Below are positions 15,139 to 23,966 of a stretch of 64,000 nt of DNA, in pieces; positions within the stretch are counted from its first letter, which is position 1, and every line of letters starts with the position of its first letter. The stretch comes from Rhodobacterales bacterium 32-67-9 (lineage in GTDB: Bacteria > Pseudomonadota > Alphaproteobacteria > Rhodobacterales > Rhodobacteraceae): positions 42,589 through 106,588 of the forward strand of contig NCEA01000022.1 of the NCBI GenBank assembly GCA_002280515.1, given 5' to 3'. The notes below the pieces were generated by a model that saw nothing but the letters and a program-made list of their open reading frames with translations, was not told the origin of the DNA and searched no databases. The position numbers and the translations under genes are program-made.

Positions 15139-15743
15139 CCGGCCTCCTTGTCGGGCCGGATGGTCGCAGGCCGTCCGCCGAGGCGCAAGATGCGTGTCGC
15201 AAGCCGCGCGGCCTCCGGTTCGGAATGGGTGACGAAGATGGTCGCGGGCCGGCTCCCGGCGATCAGCCCTTCGGTCAGCGCCAGCATCTCGTCGGCGGTG
15301 GCCGGATCGAGCGAGGCGAAGGGTTCGTCGAGGATCAGCGCTTCGGGATCGCCGGCGAAAGCCCGCGCCAGCGCCACGCGGCGCTGCTGGCCGAGCGAGA
15401 GCTGGCGCGGGAAAAGGTCGGCCCTGTCTTCGATGCCGACGCGGGCGAGCGCGGCCACAGCACCTTCGCGGCCGAGACTAGGGTGAACCAGGGTCAGGTT
15501 CTCCGCCACCGTTCGCCACGGCAGCAGCGTCGGTTCCTGAAACGCCATCGACAGGCGTTCGGGGCGCGCCACGGTGCCCTCGAACGCGCTGTCGATCCCG
15601 GCGACGATCCTGAGAAGCGTCGACTTGCCGATGCCGGACGGGCCGAGGATCGCCAGAACCTCGCCGGTCGCGACCCGGAAGCGGATGTCGCGCAGCACCG
15701 GCGCGCCGCCGAAGGACTTCACGCGGATGTCGGCCTCGATCAT
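15135..15743 (-). CDS. NitT/TauT-type ABC transporter ATP-binding protein
   Basis: A 202-aa ATPase with Walker A GPSGIGKST (34-42), Q-loop in MAFQEPTLLPW, signature LSLGQQRRVA (115-124), Walker B ALILDEP and H-loop VTHSEPEAA, all intact. The QEPTLLPW sequence is characteristic of nitrate/sulfonate/taurine importers (SsuB/TauB-like). It is slightly shorter than the usual 240-260 aa. It is coupled by ATGA to the truncated ATPase and follows its permease and binding protein, giving a full importer inside the methanol oxidation region. Ligand unknown. Confidence 0.88.
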   Translation of the reverse strand: MIEADIRVKSFGGAPVLRDIRFRVATGEVLAILGPSGIGKSTLLRIVAGIDSAFEGTVARPERLSMAFQEPTLLPWRTVAENLTLVHPSLGREGAVAALARVGIEDRADLFPRQLSLGQQRRVALARAFAGDPEALILDEPFASLDPATADEMLALTEGLIAGSRPATIFVTHSEPEAARLATRILRLGGRPATIRPDKEAG

Positions 15744-16501
15744 GCGCCCCTCCAGCGCCGGACGCGGGATTCGAAGGGTTGCAGGATCAGCCATTCGACG
15801 CAGAGCATCACCGCGATGAACGACAGCGCGTAGACCAGCACCATCGCCACGTCGAACTGCTGGAAGTAGAGGTGGATCTGGAAGCCGATGCCGTTGGAGC
15901 GGCCGAGGAACTCCACCACCAGCACGATCTTCCAGATCACCGCGATCCCCGACCGGGCGGCGGCGGCAATGAAGGGGGCAAGCTGCGGCAGCACGACATG
16001 GCGGAGCCGCCGCAGCGGGGGCATCCGGAACACCGCCGCCATCGCCGCGAGGCCGGGGTCGAGCGCGCGCGCGCCTTCGCGGATGATCGTCGTGACGGAC
16101 GGGATCTTGTTCAGCGTGACTGCGGCGATGGCGGCGGTCTCGTTGAGCCCGATCCAGAGGTAACAGAGCACGATCAGCACCAAGGCCGGCAGGTTGAGGA
16201 ACACCACGAGCCAGGGGTCGAGCCAGCGGTCCACCGCCGGCAGCCTGCCCATCGCGAGCCCGAGCAGCAGCCCCAATGACATCGCAAGGATGAAGGCCCA
16301 GAGGACGCGGGTCAGCGTCATCCACAGATGCCAGGGCAGCGTGCCCGACTGGATCGCCTTCCAGAACGGGCCGATCAGCGCCCAGGGCTGCGGCAGGATC
16401 GTCGCATCGGCCGAGATCGCCGCCGCGATGATCCATAGTCCGAGGAGCGCCGTCAGCGAGAGGATGCGGATCGTCGCCGGATGGATCGGGGCCTTAGTCA
16501 A
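15740..16501 (-). CDS. NitT/TauT-type ABC transporter permease
   Basis: A permease of about 253 aa with six hydrophobic segments and an EAA-like loop around MAAVFRMPPLRRLRHVVLPQLAPF. The IGLNETAAI segment is typical of SsuC/TauC-like proteins. I place the start at the TTG at 16501, since it overlaps the binding-protein stop by only a few bases and has a GAGGGGG stretch upstream; an ATG at 16561 would add 20 Arg/Pro/Cys-rich residues that look like the shadow of the neighbouring gene. It ends in an ATGA overlap with the ATPase. Confidence 0.82.
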   Translation of the reverse strand: MTKAPIHPATIRILSLTALLGLWIIAAAISADATILPQPWALIGPFWKAIQSGTLPWHLWMTLTRVLWAFILAMSLGLLLGLAMGRLPAVDRWLDPWLVVFLNLPALVLIVLCYLWIGLNETAAIAAVTLNKIPSVTTIIREGARALDPGLAAMAAVFRMPPLRRLRHVVLPQLAPFIAAAARSGIAVIWKIVLVVEFLGRSNGIGFQIHLYFQQFDVAMVLVYALSFIAVMLCVEWLILQPFESRVRRWRGA

Positions 16502-17468
16502 GGGACAGGAACACCCCCTCGGGCAGGGTCGTGGCCTTGCCGACAAGCTCCTCCCCGCCAAGTTCGGCCATCAGCCGCAGGAAGCGGTCGGCGGCGGCGG
16601 TATCGACCGGTTTGCCGCTCGGGATGCCGGCGCGGTAGCCGTCGCGCAGGGCCTCGAACTCGGCCTCGTCGCCGGCGTTCATTGCGGCGCGCAGCCCCTC
16701 CCAGGCGCCGTCGTCGGTCAGGAGCTTGTCCTTGGCGGCGCGCGAGGCCCGCTCCAGGCCCGCCGCCACCTCCGGATGGGCGGCGACGAAGTCGCCCTTC
16801 AGGACATAGCCGAGGAGCGGCGTGTCGGGATCGAGCCCGAGTGCCGCGGCCGCGTCCGAGACGGAAATCAGGTCGTGCATCCCCTTGGCCTTCATCTTTG
16901 CGAGGAAATGCCAGAAGTTGACCGCGCCGGCGGTCTCGCCCTCCAGCCCGGCCTTGAAGATCAGGGGTGGCGCGCCAAAGACCTGCTCGGTCTCGTCCTT
17001 AAGGTCGAAGCCGTATTCCTTCTGCGCATAGGCGCGCAGGATCAACCAGCTCTTGTCGAGCGGCCCGCCGGCGATGCCGATCTTCTTGCCCTTGAGGTCG
17101 GCCAGCGTCGCGATGCCGCTGTCGTCCTTGACGACAAGGCCGCCCACGGCGCGGGAATAAGGGATGAAGACGTAGTCGCGCCCCTCGGCCCGCATCCGTG
17201 CCACCCAGATCCAGTCGGCGACGACGACATCGGCCTCGCCGCCTTCGAAGGCGATCCGGGTGGCGGCATTGTCGGCATAATCCTGGACCACCAGTTCGAA
17301 GCCGTTGCCGGTGTCGAAGCCGCTGTCCTTGATCGTGGCGATTTCCCAGTTCACGGTGCCGGTCGCCAGCATCGCCGCACGCAGTTCGGGCAGATCCTGC
17401 GCCAGTGCCGCAGTAACCAGTCCGGCGACCGTCGCGGCGCCAAACACGAGGTTTCTCAACAATCCCAT
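16494..17468 (-). CDS. NitT/TauT-type ABC transporter substrate-binding protein
   Basis: A 324-aa periplasmic protein with a signal peptide (MGLLRNLVFGAATVAGLVTAALAQ, cut near residue 23). The mature part has the two-lobe pattern: ATIKDSGFDT near the front, GEADVVVADWIWVARM, and LADLKGKKIGIAGG, typical of the nitrate/sulfonate binder class. It starts the importer set permease-ATPase. In methylotrophs such transporters next to xoxF have been considered for metal chelates, PQQ or C1 substrates, but nothing in the sequence fixes the ligand. Confidence 0.82.
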   Translation of the reverse strand: MGLLRNLVFGAATVAGLVTAALAQDLPELRAAMLATGTVNWEIATIKDSGFDTGNGFELVVQDYADNAATRIAFEGGEADVVVADWIWVARMRAEGRDYVFIPYSRAVGGLVVKDDSGIATLADLKGKKIGIAGGPLDKSWLILRAYAQKEYGFDLKDETEQVFGAPPLIFKAGLEGETAGAVNFWHFLAKMKAKGMHDLISVSDAAAALGLDPDTPLLGYVLKGDFVAAHPEVAAGLERASRAAKDKLLTDDGAWEGLRAAMNAGDEAEFEALRDGYRAGIPSGKPVDTAAADRFLRLMAELGGEELVGKATTLPEGVFLSLD

Positions 17469-17511
17469 TTCATCCTCCCTGGCTTGCGGGTCTCACCTCT
17501 CCGGCCCGCCC

Positions 17512-18480
17512 TCAGTCCGGTGCCACGACGACGCCCCAGGGCTGTTCGCCGACCTGTACCGACTTGATCACCTTCTCGGCCTTCACGTCTATGATACTAA
17601 CGTCGTTGGAATTTCCGTTGGTGGTGATCAGAAAGGCCTCGTCCGGGGTAAGGGCCATCTGCCAGACCCGTTGGCCGACAAGCAGATAGTCGATGACCTC
17701 GTCGGTCGTGCCGTCGATGACCGCGACGCGGTTCGCCGGCCCGAGCGCCACGAAGACCCGCGAATCGTCGGCGGTGATCCGCACGCCCACCGGCTGGAGC
17801 CATTCTGGAAGGACGCCGGGAACCTCGAAGGCGATCTTCTTGGCGACGACCGGCTCGGAGCCGGTCAGGTCCACCACGGCAAGCGTGCCACCGATCTCGG
17901 ACGTGACGTAGAGCTTGGTTCCGTCGGCGGTGAACTCGGCATAGCGCGGGCGCTGGTCGACGAGGATGTTGTGGGTGATCTGGTAGCTCTCGGTATCAAT
18001 GAAATGCGCCATGTTCGTCGTCTCGGACGTGTTCACCAGCGTCTTTCCATCGGGCGAGATGGCCATGCCCTCGGGCTCCACCCCGACCGGCACCTCGGCG
18101 AGGACGGCGCGCGTCTCGACATCGACGACGGTGACGAGGTTGTCGTCCTCGTTGGCGATGTAGAGCGGGTTGCCGCCGGGGCCGAGCACGAAAAGCTCGG
18201 GGTCGGGGCCGGAGGGCAGGGTGCCGATCTCCTCGTAGGTCTCGGGGTCGAAGACCCGCACGGTGTCGTCGTCCGAGGCGCAGACATAGAGCTTCTTGCC
18301 ATCGGGGCTGATGGTGATGCCGCGCGGCCGGTTGCCGGCGGGAAATTCGGCGATCTTCTCCCAGGTCGCGCTGTCGAGCACGCTGACCGAATTGCCGCGT
18401 TCATTGGTGATGTAGATCTTGTTCGCGAAGGCCGGCGAGGCCATGAGCGGCAGCAGGAAGAGGGCAAGGCGCATGGTCAT
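17512..18480 (-). CDS. PQQ-dependent catabolism-associated YVTN beta-propeller protein
   Basis: A 322-aa secreted protein (signal MTMRLALFLLPLMASPAFA) made of repeated blades with YITNERGNSVSVLD, ITISPDGKKLYV and similar YVTN-type motifs, seven blades by eye. It matches the beta-propeller family that travels with PQQ-dependent dehydrogenases. It may act as periplasmic scaffold or carrier for quinoprotein maturation. The start overlaps the upstream binding-protein stop by ATGA; either Met1 or Met3 can start. A second, different propeller is at 20815. Confidence 0.88.
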   Translation of the reverse strand: MTMRLALFLLPLMASPAFANKIYITNERGNSVSVLDSATWEKIAEFPAGNRPRGITISPDGKKLYVCASDDDTVRVFDPETYEEIGTLPSGPDPELFVLGPGGNPLYIANEDDNLVTVVDVETRAVLAEVPVGVEPEGMAISPDGKTLVNTSETTNMAHFIDTESYQITHNILVDQRPRYAEFTADGTKLYVTSEIGGTLAVVDLTGSEPVVAKKIAFEVPGVLPEWLQPVGVRITADDSRVFVALGPANRVAVIDGTTDEVIDYLLVGQRVWQMALTPDEAFLITTNGNSNDVSIIDVKAEKVIKSVQVGEQPWGVVVAPD

Positions 18481-19664
18481 CCTCCGAAGGCGGTGCAGGC
18501 GGTTTCGGGGCGGTCGCGGCCGAGCGTGTCGAGCGGCGAGACCGGATGCAGGTATCCGTCCTGCGGCGAGACCGAGACCATGACATGGCGGTCGGTCAGC
18601 ATGATCGGCTGGCGCAACTGGCCGTTCCAGGGGCGGAACGTCACCTTCTGGCCCTTGAAGGCGGCGAGTTCGAAAGCCTCCGACAGCGCATAGTCGCGGA
18701 TCGCCGCCGGATCGGCGCTGCCTGTACGCGTCACCGCCTCGCCGACGACGCGCAGGGCGAGCCAGACCTGATAGTCCTCCTCGCGCATGCCGCGTCCGGT
18801 CAGATTTTCGAACCGGCGCTGAAACTGGGTGGCGCCCCAGGCCTCGAGCGCCGGCATCCAGGTGACGGGGATGAGACCGGCAGAGCCGACGACCGGGCGC
18901 GGCGTCCAGGTGTGAAACGGCAGGTAGGCCGCGAAGACATCGGATTCGTCGGCGGCGACGACGACGTCATGGTCCTCGGTGTCCTGGGTGAAGACCGGAA
19001 TCTGGCGCTGGACGAGGACATGGCCGGTATCGGTGCGCCGCGCGCCGCCGGTATCCTCGAACAGCCGTTCCTCTACGATTTTCGCGCCGAACTTCTTCGC
19101 CGACGCACGGTAGGCATCCGCCAGTGCCGCGTCTTCGGGATGCGACCCGTGGATCAGGAGGAGCCGCGCCCATTTCTTCCAGATCAGGAATTGCACGACC
19201 GCATCGGTGGTCATCTGCCGGCTCGGTGCGACATGGAGCATGTTGGCGCGACAGTCCTCTTCGCGCAGCGCCTCGTCGCGGGCACCGGCATTGAGGATCA
19301 GCACCTCCGGTCCGGCCCGGTCCGCCAGCGCCAGCGTGGTCGGACCGTCGCCCAGTACCACGATCAGCCCGATCCCCTCGGCCTTCAGTGCGTCGAGCGC
19401 GTCGCCCGCCGCCTCGGGCGCCACCGCCCGCGTCTCCAGCGAGAATTCCATGCCGATGAAGCGGCCGGTGGTCTGGTTGTCCTCGGTCGCCAGCTCCGCG
19501 CCGGCAAAGCCGAGGTCCCCGGGTGGAATGTCGAGCCGCGAGATCGGCAAGGGCAGGGTGCGGTCGATCCGGAGCACCGCCGCCTTCACCTCGACCGCCG
19601 CCGCCGGCAGGGCGAGCGCGAAAAGCGCGGACGCGGCGGCGATGAAGGTCCGCAAGAGCGGCAT
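18477..19664 (-). CDS. Quinoprotein-associated ABC transporter substrate-binding protein (Leu/Ile/Val-binding fold)
   Basis: A 395-aa periplasmic protein with a signal peptide (MPLLRTFIAAASALFALALPAAA). The fold resembles branched-chain amino acid binders: an N-terminal VEVKAAVLRID strand, GLIVVLGDGPTTLALAD, and later repeated Rossmann-like segments. It matches the binding protein of the PQQ-dependent alcohol dehydrogenase ABC system. GGAGG lies 11 bases before ATG 19664; a longer frame to 19790 would reach into the divergent promoter region. It probably serves the PedC-type permease, whose ATPase is truncated here. Confidence 0.85.
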   Translation of the reverse strand: MPLLRTFIAAASALFALALPAAAVEVKAAVLRIDRTLPLPISRLDIPPGDLGFAGAELATEDNQTTGRFIGMEFSLETRAVAPEAAGDALDALKAEGIGLIVVLGDGPTTLALADRAGPEVLILNAGARDEALREEDCRANMLHVAPSRQMTTDAVVQFLIWKKWARLLLIHGSHPEDAALADAYRASAKKFGAKIVEERLFEDTGGARRTDTGHVLVQRQIPVFTQDTEDHDVVVAADESDVFAAYLPFHTWTPRPVVGSAGLIPVTWMPALEAWGATQFQRRFENLTGRGMREEDYQVWLALRVVGEAVTRTGSADPAAIRDYALSEAFELAAFKGQKVTFRPWNGQLRQPIMLTDRHVMVSVSPQDGYLHPVSPLDTLGRDRPETACTAFGG

Positions 19665-19788
19665 TCGCGGGTCAACCTCCCAATTTCCCTCGAATCTCAT
19701 GGTCAAGGATGCGCTGCCACGACTGGTCGTGAAACCGATACTTATGGTGGAGTTGTCGAACGGCCGGCGGGCGCTAGACTTTTGCCCC

Positions 19789-20301
19789 ATGAAACCGGGA
19801 CTGCTCCTTGCGTGGCTGCTCTTTCTGCCGCTTGCCGCCGGCGCGGCCGGCTATGGCGACCCGCTGCGACCCGCCGCCCGGGTCGCCTTTTTCGGGATCA
19901 CCTTCATCGACACCTCGACCGAAGGCGCCTATGACGGCGAGCGCCCGGACCAGACCGCGCGGATCGGGCTTCTGGAAGCGGCGGTGCGCGACCGCTTCGT
20001 CGCCGAGGGATTCGAGCTTCTCGCCAACCTCCCGGTGGCGGAGGACCTCGCCGGTACCGTCAATCCCGCCGATTGCAATGGCTGCGAGGTGCGGATGGCC
20101 GCGAAACTCGGCGCCGATTACGTGCTTGTCGGCGAGGTGCAGAAGGTCTCGAACCTGATCCTCTCGATGAACCTCGTGATGCGCGAGGTCGAAAGCGGCG
20201 CGATGATCCGCGGGCAGAGCGTCGATATCCGCTCGAACACCGACGACAGCTGGCTGCGCGGGCTGAACTACATCCTGAAATACAACTTCTTCAAGGCATG
20301 A
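19789..20301 (+). CDS. DUF3280 family secreted protein
   Basis: A 170-aa protein with signal peptide (MKPGLLLAWLLFLPLAAGAAG). The mature part has RVAFFGITFIDTSTEGA, an ADCNGCEVRMAAKLGADYVLVGEV stretch with two Cys, and a C-terminal domain resembling DUF3280. This family is a regular neighbour of quinoprotein dehydrogenase genes; its task is unknown. The LGADYVLVGEV/MNLVMREVESG pattern recalls small periplasmic proteins that probe lipoprotein or penicillin-binding activities. It starts a plus-strand operon divergent from the binding protein at 18477 and overlaps the next gene by ATGA. Confidence 0.78.
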   Translation: MKPGLLLAWLLFLPLAAGAAGYGDPLRPAARVAFFGITFIDTSTEGAYDGERPDQTARIGLLEAAVRDRFVAEGFELLANLPVAEDLAGTVNPADCNGCEVRMAAKLGADYVLVGEVQKVSNLILSMNLVMREVESGAMIRGQSVDIRSNTDDSWLRGLNYILKYNFFKA

Positions 20302-20843
20302 GGCTGATGATGCGTTACCTCCGACCGTTCTGGATCCTGCTCTTCCTCGTCCTGCCGGCCCTGGCCCTGGCGCACGGGCCGTCGCGGCAGAAGCTGACGC
20401 TTTCGGTCGACGTGGCGGCCGCCCCCGCCGATGTCTGGGCGGTGATCGGCAACTTCCAGGACATGAGCTGGCATCCGGCGGTCTTTTCCACCACCGGCGA
20501 GGGCGGCAACGCGATCGACGCGACCCGCGTGCTTACGCTCGGGCAGGAGGGCGGGCCGACGATCTCTGAGGTGCTTTACAAGTACGATGCCGAGAAGATG
20601 TCCTATTCCTACCGGATCACCGATGTGAAGGTGGAAGTGCTGCCGGTCACCAATTATTCGAGCCACCTCACCGTCACGCCGACGGCGACGGGCGGCAGCC
20701 ATATCGAATGGCGCGGTGCCTTCTACCGGGGCTATCCGAACAACGACCCGCCGGCAGAGCTGAATGACGAAGCCGCCATCGCGGCGGTGACGGGCGTCTA
20801 TCAGGCCGGGCTCGATGCGCTGGCCGCGCGCTTTGGCCAGTAG
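20298..20843 (+). CDS. SRPBCC (START-like) family secreted protein
   Basis: A 181-aa protein with a signal peptide to about LALAHG (residue 26). The mature part follows the START/polyketide cyclase pattern: LTLSVDVAAAPADVWAVIGNF at the front, DMSWHPAV, and the long C-terminal helix from NDEAAIAAVTGVYQAGLDAL. Such proteins bind hydrophobic or quinone-like ligands; here a PQQ or cofactor handling role in the periplasm is possible but inferred. It overlaps both neighbours, so it is part of the DUF3280-propeller-SoxYZ operon. Confidence 0.8.
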   Translation: MRLMMRYLRPFWILLFLVLPALALAHGPSRQKLTLSVDVAAAPADVWAVIGNFQDMSWHPAVFSTTGEGGNAIDATRVLTLGQEGGPTISEVLYKYDAEKMSYSYRITDVKVEVLPVTNYSSHLTVTPTATGGSHIEWRGAFYRGYPNNDPPAELNDEAAIAAVTGVYQAGLDALAARFGQ

Positions 20844-21798
20844 GGCGCGCGCCGTCCTTCTGCTTTGCCTCGCCGCGTTGCCGGGCGCGGCGGCCGAGAC
20901 CGCCTTCGTCACCAACCAGTCGTCCTCGGACCTGTCGGTCATCGACCTTGCGACGCTGGAGGAGGTGGCGCGGCTGCCGGTGCCGGGCAACCCGGCCGGC
21001 CTCGCCGTCGCCGACCGGCTCGGCGCTGTCTTCGTCGTCAGCCCGGAAACCAAGACCGTCAGCCGCTTTTCCCTGAAGGACGACAGCCTGACCGGCAGGC
21101 TCCAGCTCGACGGCGGCCCGATCGGCATCGCGGTGGACGAGGGGCGGGGGCGGCTTTTCGTCTCCGACTGGTTCAACGCCCGCGCCTGGGTGATCGACGC
21201 CCTGACGCTGACGGTCAGCGGCACCCTGACGACCGGCTCCGCGCCGGCCGGCCTCGCGCTTTCGCCGGACGGGCGGTTTCTCGTCACGGCGGACCGCGAT
21301 TCCGACCGGCTTTCGATCTTCGACGCCGCGACGCTGGCACCGCTCCGCCGGATCGCCACCGGCGCACGACCCTTCGGGGTCAGCTTTTCCCCCGACGGAC
21401 GGGTGTTTTCCGCCGATGTCGGATCGAACAGCGTCACTGTCGCCGATCCCGGCAGCGGTGCCGTCCTTGGCCGCGTCGCGACCGGAGAGCGGCCCTATGA
21501 CATCGCCTTCGCCAATGGCCGGGGATTTGTCACCAACCAGTATGCCGACAGCGTCACCGTCTTCGACGCCGCGACCCTCGCGCCCGTCGCGCTGATCGAG
21601 GTCGGCGAATATCCCGAAGGGATCGACGCCTCGGCCGATGGCGCGCGCATCTATGTCGCCAACTGGTTCTCGAACACGCTCAGCGTCATCGACACCGCGA
21701 CACTCGTCGTCACTGGCGAGGCGACGACCGGCGACGGGCCGCGCGCCTTCGGCCAGTTCATCGCCACCACCGGAGGAGAGGCATGCGCCACCTGCTGA
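20815..21798 (+). CDS. Second YVTN beta-propeller protein of the quinoprotein region
   Basis: A 327-aa secreted protein with signal peptide ending at PGAAA (about residue 26). The mature part is a run of YVTN-type blades (AFVTNQSSSDLSVIDLAT, FVTADRD, VTNQYADSVTVFDAAT, YVANWFSNTLSVIDTAT). It ends with ACATC, two Cys close together. The ATG at 20815 overlaps the SRPBCC gene by 29 bases; TTG at 20833 is a shorter option that still leaves a signal. It is a distant paralogue of the propeller at 17512, so this organism has two. It may bind the SoxYZ-like carrier encoded next. Confidence 0.85.
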   Translation: MRWPRALASRARAVLLLCLAALPGAAAETAFVTNQSSSDLSVIDLATLEEVARLPVPGNPAGLAVADRLGAVFVVSPETKTVSRFSLKDDSLTGRLQLDGGPIGIAVDEGRGRLFVSDWFNARAWVIDALTLTVSGTLTTGSAPAGLALSPDGRFLVTADRDSDRLSIFDAATLAPLRRIATGARPFGVSFSPDGRVFSADVGSNSVTVADPGSGAVLGRVATGERPYDIAFANGRGFVTNQYADSVTVFDAATLAPVALIEVGEYPEGIDASADGARIYVANWFSNTLSVIDTATLVVTGEATTGDGPRAFGQFIATTGGEACATC

Positions 21799-22583
21799 TC
21801 GCCGCCGCCGTTCTCTTGGCCCTGCCGGCCTTGGCCGACGAGGGCAGCTGGCCCGACATCCGCGCCCAGCTTTACGCGGAGCGGCCGCTGCATTCGGGCC
21901 AGAACGTGATCGCGCTCGACGCGCCCTACCGGACCGACAACGACGCCCGCACGGTGATCGGCGTGGCGCTGGCCGCGCCGCCGGGGCTGAACCTCGCGGC
22001 AGTGACCGTGGTCCTCGACGAGAACCCGATGCCGGTCTCGGCGGTGATCCGGCTTGCCGATCCGCTGCCACGGTTTCGCTTCGACGCGACACTCCGGATC
22101 AACGGGCCGACGCCGGTTCATGTGATCGCCGAAACCTCCGACGGCCAGCTTTTCGTCGCCGAGGGTTTCGTCAAGACCTCGGGGCAGGGTGCCTGCGCCG
22201 CGCCGCCGGGGACAGACCCGGAGAAGGCGCTGGCGACGCTGGGCGAGATGGTGATCGGCATCGGATCGGCGAGCGGCGCGGCCGACACGCTCGCCGGGCT
22301 GGTGGGCGGGCAGATGGACCTCAGCCTTGGCATCTCGCACCCGAGCCATTCGGGCATGCAGATGGACCAGATCACGCTTCTCTTCATCCCGATGCGCTAT
22401 GTCGAGACTGTCGGGATCGACCTGGACGGCAAGCCGTTCGCCGAGATCACCGGCTCGATCTCGCTGTCGGAGAACCCGGAACTCACGCTGTCGATCCCGG
22501 CGGCGACGCGGGGGATCGACGTGACGATGACCGACACCGACGGCACCGTCACCCATGCCAGCAAGCGGCTGGCGGACTACTGA
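21783..22583 (+). CDS. Quinoprotein dehydrogenase-associated SoxYZ-like carrier, copy 1
   Basis: A 266-aa secreted protein (signal MRHLLIAAAVLLALPALA) joining a SoxY-like domain (about 20-140) and a SoxZ-like domain (160-266). At the junction lies SGQGACAAP with Cys138, at the place of the carrier Cys of the GGCGG end of SoxY. In sulfur oxidation this Cys carries the substrate; here the family goes with PQQ dehydrogenases and the cargo is unknown. It overlaps the propeller gene by 16 bases. A paralogue is at 31053. Confidence 0.86.
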   Translation: MRHLLIAAAVLLALPALADEGSWPDIRAQLYAERPLHSGQNVIALDAPYRTDNDARTVIGVALAAPPGLNLAAVTVVLDENPMPVSAVIRLADPLPRFRFDATLRINGPTPVHVIAETSDGQLFVAEGFVKTSGQGACAAPPGTDPEKALATLGEMVIGIGSASGAADTLAGLVGGQMDLSLGISHPSHSGMQMDQITLLFIPMRYVETVGIDLDGKPFAEITGSISLSENPELTLSIPAATRGIDVTMTDTDGTVTHASKRLADY

Positions 22584-22601
22584 GGCCGGCGCCGCAGGGC
22601 G

Positions 22602-23132
22602 TTACGGCTCCGGCGTCAACTCCTCCAGCGGGTAGTCCATGAACTCCCAGCCATCGGTGCCTTCGGGGTACCAGTAGACCGTCGGATAGCCGTATTCGAG
22701 CGCCCGCTTGGCGGCATTCCAACTCATCCAGCAATCCTCAAGGCAGAAGAAAAGGACCGGATGCGCCCTGTCGCCGCCGGTGGCCTTTTCCAGCCCGGCG
22801 CGGAAATAGGCGTCGGTCACCTCGGCGATGCGGCCATAGCCGACGTTCGGCAGCCAGAGCGCGCCAGGGATCGAGAGGCGGGGCTTTTCGTGCCAGATCG
22901 TGCCTTCGGGCAGCTTCTCCGGCTTCGGCGCGCGCGGAAGCACGTCGAGAAAGGCGACCGTGCCACCCTGCCAGAGCGCAAAGGCCTCCTCGGAACTGAC
23001 GACGGTGGCGCCGGCAAGCGTGTCGGGCACCGGCGCGCGGTAATCGTCCTCGCGGTAGCTCTCGGGTTCCGGCACCTCGGCGATGGCCGCGAGTGGCAGC
23101 AGCGCCAGCAGAAGGGCGGCGACGTGGTTCAT
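22602..23132 (-). CDS. PQQ-dependent catabolism-associated CXXCW motif protein (rhodanese-like)
   Basis: A 176-aa secreted protein with signal peptide MNHVAALLLALLPLAAIA. It has the defining CLEDCW motif at 130-135 within a rhodanese-like fold: AGATVVSSEEAFALWQGGTVAFLDV at the front and HPVLFFCLEDCW at the active loop, followed by ALEYGYPTVYWYPEGTDGW. The Cys pair may act in sulfur or redox transfer in the periplasm. It is the last gene of the xoxF-xoxG-xoxJ operon and overlaps xoxJ by ATGA. Confidence 0.9.
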   Translation of the reverse strand: MNHVAALLLALLPLAAIAEVPEPESYREDDYRAPVPDTLAGATVVSSEEAFALWQGGTVAFLDVLPRAPKPEKLPEGTIWHEKPRLSIPGALWLPNVGYGRIAEVTDAYFRAGLEKATGGDRAHPVLFFCLEDCWMSWNAAKRALEYGYPTVYWYPEGTDGWEFMDYPLEELTPEP

Positions 23133-23965
23133 GGGGACAGGTTCTTCAGCGCGGTGCCCATGTCGTCGAGGATCGGCACACCGGCTTCGGCCAGGATCGC
23201 GTCGATCTTCTCCTGGTCGCGACGAATCAGCGAGTTGAGCTTGCGCGACCACGCCTTCTCGCCCTGACGGACGCCCATCGTGATGCGGTAGAACATCTTC
23301 GGCTGCCCCGGTTCGGACAAAAGCGGCGTCGTCTTGAGCCCGGGATGAGCGTCCTTGACCAGTGGCCCGCCGATCGGCCCCCAGAGGATCGCCGCGTCGA
23401 TAACACCGCTTTCGAGGTCGGCGAGCATGTCGCCCGACGGGTCCTGGTAACGGCGGTCGACGAAAAGGTCGTAGCCCTTGGCAAGCGGCATCAGCCCGTG
23501 ATGGACAAGATGTGTCGCCGGCGCCGATCCGGCGACGACGCCGATCCGCTTGCCCTTGAGTGCGGGATCGGCGAGCGCCGTGACCCCGGCGAGCGGGCCG
23601 TCGGCCGCGGTGATCAGCACATAGGCCGAGGTGTAGTAGTGGTTGGTGTTGAGAACCAGCTCATCACCTTGCGCATAGCCGATCACCACGTCGCAGCGGT
23701 TCTCCGCCAGCGTGCGCCGGATGAAGCCGGTGGCCATCGGATACCAGGTGTATTCCAGCGGCAGGCCGAGATCGGCGGAGAAAAGCTCTGCGATCCTGTT
23801 CTCGAAGCCCGAGCCGTCGTCGACCGACATCGGCCGGTTGGCCGGATCGGCGCAGACGCGGAAGGCGGTCTTGGAGACAAGGTCGGATGTCTGCGCCCGT
23901 GCCGCACCGCCGAGCGACGCAACCGCAAGTCCGGCGGCGATCAGGACGGGCGCGACATGCCGCAT
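23129..23965 (-). CDS. xoxJ: XoxJ, periplasmic binding-like protein of methanol dehydrogenase
   Basis: A 278-aa secreted protein (signal to about GAARA, residue 24) of the family 3 solute-binding fold: FRVCADPANRPMS front segment, FENRIAELFSADLGLPLEYTWYP, and LKGKRIGVVAGSAPATHL. It belongs to the quinoprotein dehydrogenase-associated binding-protein family. XoxJ proteins are thought to help activate XoxF by binding the apoenzyme. The order xoxF-xoxG-xoxJ is the standard one. The stop of xoxG lies 1 base before its start. Confidence 0.9.
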   Translation of the reverse strand: MRHVAPVLIAAGLAVASLGGAARAQTSDLVSKTAFRVCADPANRPMSVDDGSGFENRIAELFSADLGLPLEYTWYPMATGFIRRTLAENRCDVVIGYAQGDELVLNTNHYYTSAYVLITAADGPLAGVTALADPALKGKRIGVVAGSAPATHLVHHGLMPLAKGYDLFVDRRYQDPSGDMLADLESGVIDAAILWGPIGGPLVKDAHPGLKTTPLLSEPGQPKMFYRITMGVRQGEKAWSRKLNSLIRRDQEKIDAILAEAGVPILDDMGTALKNLSP

Positions 23966-23966
23966 G

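Noticed and set aside
16502-16561. ATG start at 16561 for the NitT-type permease
   Set aside because: The extra residues are Arg/Pro/Cys rich and overlap the binding protein; TTG at 16501 fits the operon better, though this is not certain.
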